Origin: UBA6164 sp963979005
GTDB lineage: Bacteria; Patescibacteriota; Gracilibacteria; BD1-5; UBA6164
DNA length: 12,351 bases
Direction: 5' to 3'
Assembly: GCA_963979005.1 (NCBI GenBank)
Contig: CAXBVF010000030.1
Coordinates: forward strand, 1 to 12,351
Part shown: positions 8,515 to 12,351 of the stretch, piece by piece
Position numbering within the stretch: the stretch's first letter is position 1
Layout: each line of letters opens with the position of its first letter
Translations under genes and position numbers: made by a program
Notes under the pieces: generated by a model
The model's database searches: none
The model's input: only the letters and a program-made list of their open reading frames with translations
What the model was told of the DNA's origin: nothing

Positions 8515-9597
8515 TTATTTAACTAATTCATCAATAATATCCTCAAAAGCACTTGTAGGATATGCTCATGAAATAATTTCATATTCACCAGTTTCATTAT
8601 TTATAAGTACATTACCAGGAGTACCTGTTATACCAAATAATGCTGTTCATACTTCCATTTGAGCTTTAACTTTATCAGTATATTTACCACTATCTAAACA
8701 TGCTTCTAAGTCATCTTCTGAAGCTCATAATTCAACAGCTTCATCAATTAAGTATGATTTAGCAGATTTTTCATCAGCATAAGCTTTTTTAATCAAAGCA
8801 TAAAATGCATCAGTTCATTCTTGTTCAGCTAAACATTCTAATATTTCAGCTCAAGGTTGTGCATTATTATGAAAACCTAGTGGGAAATGATTAAATACAA
8901 TATTTAAATCATCACCATATTTTTCAGTTAAGTCTTCTACTGTACCAGCATTATGTAATTTAGCACAGAAAGGACATTCTAAATCTGAATATTCAATCCA
9001 TGAAATTTTAGCATCAACATTTCATTTAATATTTGAATCTGCTTTTATTGCTTCTAATTTTTCTTTATCTAACATTAAGAAACCTCTTTCACTTCTTTCC
9101 TCAAAAGGATTAAATGTTGCACCAATTGCAAGAGTGTAGCTTCATCCAGGCAATGCTTCTAAAAAAGTATTTACTTTTGGAGCTGGTTGACCATTTTGAT
9201 CTAATTGAGCTGGATCAGCTGATACATCAAAATTGTTAGTTGAAAATACAATTAAAGGAAGTGTAGTAATATTATTATCCTTTAAATAATCTTCCATACC
9301 TTTATCAGAAAAATCTTTTCTTTCAATTTCTGCTCCAGATACTGAAGGAAGTAATTGTAATTGTTCTAAGATTGCATCTGTTGGACAGTTTGTACATCTT
9401 TTATCATCAATTACCATTATAGATAAATCTTCGTAATCAGCAGGTACCGAAGTATCTGTATTAACTGTAGTATTATCTGTAGGAGTAGGAGTTCCTGATG
9501 ATTTTCATAGGAAAAATCCCATAACTGCAATAATAACTAATAATGATACAATTACTATCATTTGTACATTATTGTCATTGTTTTTTTCTTGTGTCAT
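8515..9597 (-). CDS. Membrane-anchored double thiol oxidoreductase with DsbA-like C-terminal domain
   Basis: 360 aa. Residues 1-12 are polar and 13-30 form a transmembrane anchor (MIVIVSLLVIIAVMGFFL), followed by a Thr/Pro-rich linker, so the rest probably lies outside the membrane. First thioredoxin-like unit at about 58-185: CTNC at 68-71 and a possible cis-Pro at TTLP (114). Second unit at about 195-360: strand ISWIEYSDLECPFC with CPFC at 208-211, the helical insert usual in DsbA-like proteins, cis-Pro in GITGTPG (327), and a C-terminal helix. Such proteins make or reshuffle disulfides in exported proteins; Cys255 and Cys300 are extra. Glycine codon use differs strongly from the next gene: 8 TGA against 16 GGN. 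It ends convergent with era and has its own upstream promoter candidate. Oxidase versus isomerase cannot be told from the sequence. Confidence 0.9.
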
Positions 9598-9631
9598 ATG
9601 ACTTAAAATAAATAATTAAAATGTAGTACTA

Positions 9632-9659
9632 AGTATATTAAATAGACTAAAAAAGTAAA
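9632..9659 (-). promoter_or_regulatory. Candidate promoter of the thiol oxidoreductase gene
   Basis: On the minus strand, TTTACT (9659-9654) and TATACT (9637-9632) are spaced by 16 bases, giving a leader of about 28-30 nt before the ATG at 9597. It is a moderate match to the sigma-70 consensus in AT-rich DNA. Confidence 0.4.
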
Positions 9660-9660
9660 A

Positions 9661-9676
9661 TTTAATTGCAATTAAA
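9661..9676. promoter_or_regulatory. 16-bp perfect palindrome, possible operator
   Basis: TTTAATTGCAATTAAA is a perfect palindrome just upstream of the candidate -35 box at 9654-9659. Its size and placement suit a dimeric regulator. It could also be chance in AT-rich DNA, and no regulator gene is adjacent. Confidence 0.3.
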
Positions 9677-9713
9677 AGCTAATAATTCTTAACTGTTTCT
9701 TAATTTAGTATTA

Positions 9714-11009
9714 TTAAAAATCTCTGTATCATAAATCAATAGATTTATTCATGTTTATATTTAGATTATCCGCTCAATTTACTCATAAAACATCATATAA
9801 TAATCCATCTTTTAATAAGTCTAAAGAAAGTCATCTATCAGTATTTGATATATAAATTTCATAATCTTCACCCTTTCAACTAGCTATAGTTTTATTATTT
9901 TCATTCATTGAAGATAAATCAAATTCTAGTATTGTTCAGCTTTTTATTCAAATAATTGGCTCACTAGTATTATCAGTATTAACTAATTTAAAAATCGCTG
10001 TATTAGAATTATCATATACTGAAAATTTTAACTTATTTATTTCTATTTTTGGTACTGAATTATTTAAATCTATTGTACTATCTCAAAACTCTCATCTTAT
10101 ATTTAATTTTATTACGGTTGAGTTACTTAAATCATTAATAACTGAAATGATTGGTACTCAAGGAACTATAGAAAATCATTCTACACTTATAGTTGTAGTA
10201 AAGGCATCTATCTTGTTTCATGAGTTTAATCAAACTGCATCAGATATATTAACACTAGTGACTCTTGCATCTTTAATTGTTTTTCAGGTTTTTTCATATC
10301 ATATACTCTTTGCCTTTATTCAAAGCCTAAAACTTACTTCTTTTTGAGGAACAATAAAACTCTTTAAATTATCAAAGGTTAAGGAAACTTTATTTGTAGT
10401 TAAGATATCAATATCTGAAGAACTAATTTTAGCTATAAATACTCATTCAAAATATAAATTAGCATAATCTAGGCTATATTTTAAATTTTGAGCATCAATT
10501 CCCTCAATATAAAATTTAGCTCTTCATACATCAACAGATTCATATTTTGAGCTAGTTTTTCAGGATAGTATTATAAAATCATCTCAGGCAGTAACATTTT
10601 TTTCACTATCATTATAATCATCTCAAAATCATGGATAAATGATCTCTTCTTTTATTTCTTCTTCCTCTCATAAATGAATTACTCATAAATCAACCAATAA
10701 AAAATAAACCTTTAGGTCCATATAATATATTAAATTAACTATATCATCCGTATACTCTATATCTTTAACATCAATATTAGTTTTTAATTCTATAATTCTA
10801 TTTTGTAACTTCAAAAGTACATCAGCATCATCAGAATATTTTCATAAAATACTATTTATTTTAGCTAGATATGATTCTCATATATTAGTTTGTGATAGAT
10901 TTAATTCATAATTATTTAGATTTGAAGTCGTATAAAAATGATCATTTGAATATACTTTATTTCAAATAAGCAGAAAACATATAAATAATAATATTTTTAA
11001 TACTCTCAT
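9714..11009 (-). CDS. Secreted protein of unknown family
   Basis: 431 aa; not recognised. Residues 1-22 form a signal peptide (MRVLKILLFICFLLIG, likely cleaved after VYS). Residues 25-110 are mostly helical and Asn/Leu-rich. A short acidic patch EEEEIKEE lies near 120. From about 135 to the end the protein looks beta-rich, with alternating hydrophobic strands (FIILSG, AKFYIEGID, ANLYFEGVFIAKI, VSLTF, KLKFSVYD, IFKLVN). The style resembles extracellular adhesin-like or cohesin/Ig-like folds, but I see no diagnostic motif, no sorting signal and no C-terminal membrane segment. No Cys remains after the signal, so it is not an obvious substrate of the neighbouring Dsb-like protein. Of 30 glycines, 27 are TGA, the highest share here. 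It has its own candidate promoter and a 116-bp gap to the next gene. A surface role is inference. Confidence 0.85.
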
Positions 11010-11037
11010 AGCTAAACATTAATAGTTTAATATCTAT

Positions 11038-11064
11038 ATTATAAGCAAACATCCAAAATATCAA
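11038..11064 (-). promoter_or_regulatory. Candidate promoter of the secreted protein gene
   Basis: On the minus strand, TTGATA (11064-11059) and a consensus TATAAT (11043-11038) are spaced by 15 bases, slightly short. They lie right after the repeat that ends the rhuM transcript and about 28 nt before the ATG at 11009. Confidence 0.45.
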
Positions 11065-11066
11065 AC

Positions 11067-11122
11067 AAAAAAATCCCTCTCTCAATTAAGAGAAAGGGAT
11101 TAAACTTAAATAAATAAGTTTT
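11067..11122 (-). repeat. 56-bp direct repeat, copy 1 (double hairpin, end of rhuM)
   Basis: Identical over 56 bases to 12287-12342. It contains two inverted repeats: AATCCCTCTCT/AGAGAAAGGGATT (imperfect) and AAACTTA/TAAGTTT. It begins within an A run, which is a U tract for minus-strand transcripts, so this copy can terminate rhuM. The copy overlaps the first two bases (as written on the plus strand) of the rhuM stop codon at 11121-11123. Confidence 0.9.
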
Positions 11123-12146
11123 ATTTTTGTATTTCAGATTTTATTTCTCATATAATTTTATCAAAATCTGATTCATAGTTCTTATCCTGAATAATTCTAA
11201 ATTTTGAAAAATGTTTTTCTGCTACTTTTTTAGCAACTTGTGCAGTAATTTTTCAAGGGTTATTTAAAATATCATACTCATTAAATTCTAAAAAAGAATC
11301 TAATCTTTCTACCCAATCAATCATTTTCATAGGATTTCTTTTTCTAGCCATATTTTCTGCAAAATCTAAGTACATTGATACAACTCTATTTAAATCATCT
11401 ATTTCCTCTTTTGTAAGATAATTTTTGGCTACTGAAACATCTCATTTGATTATTTGTCAACCATTTTTTGAATTTTTCCAATTTGTTAATCACATATTAG
11501 GTTTTTTGTGATTTACTCTTTCTACTATTAATTCTGAAGCTGTATGGTGATGAATAGCCCAATGTAATTTATTTTGTACTGTTGCATAAAATGTTCTAGT
11601 AATAGGAGAACTAGGGTCATAATCGATAGCTGTAGTATATAAATCTGTTATTTTTTGATAAAATCTTCTTTCAGAAGTCCTTATCTCTCTGATTCTATCT
11701 AATAATTCCTCAAAATAATCTTCTCCAAATAGATTATTAGCTTGTTTTAATCTTTCATCATCTAATACAAATCCCTTTATAGAATAATCTTTTATAATGG
11801 ATGTAGCCCATATTCTAAATTGAGTTGCTTTATATGAATTTATACGATACCCTACAGATATAATCGCATCAAGATTATAAAAATCAATGTTTCTATTTAC
11901 TGATCTTCATCACTCTTTTTGAACTGTCAAAATTTCTTTTACAGTTCATTTTTTTTCTAATTCTCATTCATCATAAATATTATTAATATGATAACTTATA
12001 TTCTGTTTAGATGTATTAAATATATCTGCTATTGAATTTTGTGAAACCCAAACAGTTCAATTTTCAAGAACTACTTGAATTTTAACATTTCACTCATCTC
12101 ATTTATAAAATAAAAAATCTCATTTTTGTTGTATTTCCTTATTCAT
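11121..12146 (-). CDS. rhuM: RhuM-family protein
   Basis: 341 aa, the usual full length. RhuM proteins were named from a Salmonella pathogenicity island; they recur in mobile regions and beside type I restriction-modification genes, and their biochemical role is unsettled. Seen: N-terminal region with a likely winged-helix/BRO-like DNA-binding fold (VWVSQNSIADIFNTSKQNISYHI at about 32-54), the family segment YNLDAIISVGYRINSYKATQFRIWA, then LHWAIHHHTASELIVERV, NMGLTNWK, DVSVAKNYLTKEE, MYLDFAENMA, and a C-terminal WVERLDSFLEFNEYDILNNPGKIT and YESDFD. No Fic HPFxxGN motif is present. About 14 conserved glycines are TGA, so it is adapted to this code. Start ATG 12146 lies behind a good promoter. 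It stands alone between exact direct repeats, with no restriction gene visible in the window. Confidence 0.93.
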
Positions 12147-12181
12147 TTATTTTACTTATTATATGTTAATCATTATTATAT

Positions 12182-12209
12182 ATTATAACAAATAACAACT
12201 CAATTGCAA
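12182..12209 (-). promoter_or_regulatory. Promoter of rhuM
   Basis: On the minus strand, TTGCAA (12209-12204), a 16-base spacer and a perfect TATAAT (12187-12182) preceded by TGT, which is an extended -10. The leader would be about 30 nt. No Shine-Dalgarno stands before the ATG at 12146. Confidence 0.55.
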
Positions 12210-12255
12210 ATCAAATATACTCAAAATATATACTTTCTTCTACTGCTGTATTATT

Positions 12256-12278
12256 CCCCCTGACAAGGGGCTAGGGGG
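12256..12278. repeat. C-rich/G-rich palindrome upstream of rhuM
   Basis: CCCCCT at 12256-12261 pairs with AGGGGG at 12273-12278; an alternative CCCC/GGGG stem uses 12267-12270. It stands out in otherwise AT-only DNA and resembles the arms of the elements at 3052-3158 and 8425-8503. The gap 12147-12351 holds this, the rhuM promoter and the second 56-bp repeat; I see no gene in it. Confidence 0.5.
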
Positions 12279-12286
12279 TTTATCAA

Positions 12287-12342
12287 AAAAAAATCCCTCT
12301 CTCAATTAAGAGAAAGGGATTAAACTTAAATAAATAAGTTTT
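12287..12342 (-). repeat. 56-bp direct repeat, copy 2
   Basis: Exact copy of 11067-11122 in the same orientation, 1220 bp away, with rhuM and its promoter between. It probably terminates a minus-strand gene lying beyond the window edge, as copy 1 does for rhuM. Only 9 bases follow it, so that gene cannot be seen. Confidence 0.9.
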
Positions 12343-12351
12343 GAATACTCA

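Noticed and set aside
9142..9417. Apparent 91-codon minus-strand gene with a CxxC
   Set aside because: It is the TGA-free internal part of the 360-aa thiol oxidoreductase in the same frame.
10147..10347. Plus-strand open frame of 66 codons
   Set aside because: Antisense to the secreted protein gene, which has a signal peptide and a continuous code-25 frame.
11067..12342. A two-copy CRISPR-like array
   Set aside because: The copies are 1.2 kb apart with a full gene between them, and the repeat is double-hairpin with a U tract, not a regularly spaced CRISPR repeat.
1..12351. Mass pseudogenisation, suggested by in-frame TGA in every gene
   Set aside because: TGA sits at conserved glycines and no frame contains internal TAA or TAG, so these are sense codons and not decay.

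Overview
The window reads as a piece of an AT-rich genome from a UGA=glycine (code 25) lineage of the candidate phyla radiation, i.e. Gracilibacteria (BD1-5) or Absconditabacteria (SR1). With the standard code nearly every gene breaks into fragments. With TGA read as Gly, ten long coding regions appear, and well over one hundred in-frame TGA codons fall at glycines that are invariant in known families (Era GKS P-loop, GGEEF, Mfd SGDVGFGKT and RGRVGR, QueA HVGLGTF). TGG still encodes Trp. The sequence does not tell me which of the two phyla it is.

Layout, left to right. (+) 3' part of queA, then a cytosolic GGDEF diguanylate cyclase with its own promoter, ending in a bidirectional terminator. 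(-) A lipoprotein fusing a cyclophilin domain to a SlyD-type FKBP domain, then a nested palindromic intergenic element, then mfd. (+) A divergent operon tsaB - membrane PH-domain protein - era, ending in a nested palindrome that also serves as terminator. (-) A membrane-anchored double-CxxC thiol oxidoreductase with a DsbA-like domain, an unrecognised secreted 431-aa protein, and a RhuM-family gene bracketed by two exact 56-bp direct repeats about 1.2 kb apart.

Functionally the left and middle are mostly housekeeping: tRNA modification (QueA, TsaB), transcription-coupled repair (Mfd) and 30S maturation (Era). They are interleaved with envelope protein folding (dual PPIase lipoprotein, Dsb-like protein), c-di-GMP synthesis and a probable surface protein. 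The right end is accessory: rhuM between direct repeats is the best candidate for a mobile or exchangeable cassette. Several intergenic gaps carry related C-rich/G-rich palindromes that look like a dispersed repeat family. I see no rRNA, tRNA, CRISPR array or transposase gene.
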